DNA of 5,311 bases from Methanobacteriota archaeon (lineage in GTDB: Archaea; Thermoplasmatota; Thermoplasmata; RBG-16-68-12): contig VBMC01000091.1 in NCBI GenBank assembly GCA_005879015.1, positions 1 through 5,311 on the forward strand, given 5' to 3'. This document shows positions 5,243-5,311 of the stretch, piece by piece. Position numbers and translations under genes: made by a program. A model generated the notes under the pieces. The model had not been told where the DNA came from and made no database searches. It saw only the letters and a program-made list of their open reading frames with translations. Within the stretch, counting starts at the first letter, position 1, and every line of letters starts with the position of its first letter.

Positions 5243-5303
5243 CGCGAGGGCTTCGGGCGGCCCCGCCGAAGAGGCGGCGGCTCGGCCCTCGCGACCTCTT
5301 TCT
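5243..5303 (+). terminator. Strong GC-rich hairpin with pyrimidine tract after the ftsZ-like gene
   Basis: CGCGAGGGC (5243-5251) pairs perfectly with GCCCTCGCG (5285-5293), and ACCTCTTTCTTT follows. The interior can form competing small stems: CTTCGG/CCGAAG (5251-5256 with 5266-5271) or CCGCC/GGCGG (5263-5267 with 5273-5277). It starts 39 bases after the stop and would suit an end-of-transcript signal. Archaeal termination depends mainly on the T-rich tract, and the tract here is interrupted, so the call is moderate. A structured RNA continuing past the window edge is the alternative. Confidence 0.4.
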
Positions 5304-5311
5304 TTGCCGTT

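Overview
The window looks like chromosomal DNA of a GC-rich archaeon. Four things support this: an archaeal-type leucyl-tRNA synthetase, a tRNA gene with an intron at 37/38 that folds into a bulge-helix-bulge splice motif, BRE/TATA-like promoters, and a ribbon-helix-helix (RHH) regulator next to an FtsZ-family gene. Thermoplasmatota or a related euryarchaeal lineage would fit, but the sequence does not settle the lineage.

Left part, all on the minus strand. leuS (3590 to 609) encodes LeuRS with a 67-residue Arg/Lys-rich N-terminal extension and an altered HIGH motif (HLGF). Four bases downstream begins a small membrane-anchored protein with a Ca-binding-type loop (604 to 116). Next comes a tRNA-Lys(CUU) gene (81 to 1) with its own TATA-like element and a 33-nt intron. 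The window edge cuts it in the variable region.

Middle, 3591-3883, is a divergent intergenic region without a gene. It holds a TATA-like element for leuS, a BRE/TATA pair for the rightward genes, a perfect 17-bp palindrome (GTATGAC-CCT-GTCATAC) in the presumed leader of the RHH gene, and a further GTATGAC copy just upstream of the BRE/TATA.

Right part, plus strand. A 126-residue protein with two tandem RHH units (3884-4264) is followed, after a 163-nt spacer with a 12-bp inverted repeat, by a 258-residue FtsZ-like protein (4428-5204). This protein keeps the nucleotide-binding half and helix H7 of FtsZ but lacks the C-terminal GTPase-activating domain with the NxDxxD T7 loop, and its tubulin signature reads GGAAGTG. 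A GC-rich hairpin plus pyrimidine tract ends the window.

The most interesting unit is 3759-5204: a fused double-RHH regulator, probably autoregulated through the palindrome, next to an FtsZ-like protein unlikely to hydrolyse GTP like a normal FtsZ. It recalls the haloarchaeal CdrS-ftsZ2 arrangement but has a different domain composition. A role in division, shape or membrane organisation is inferred from context only.
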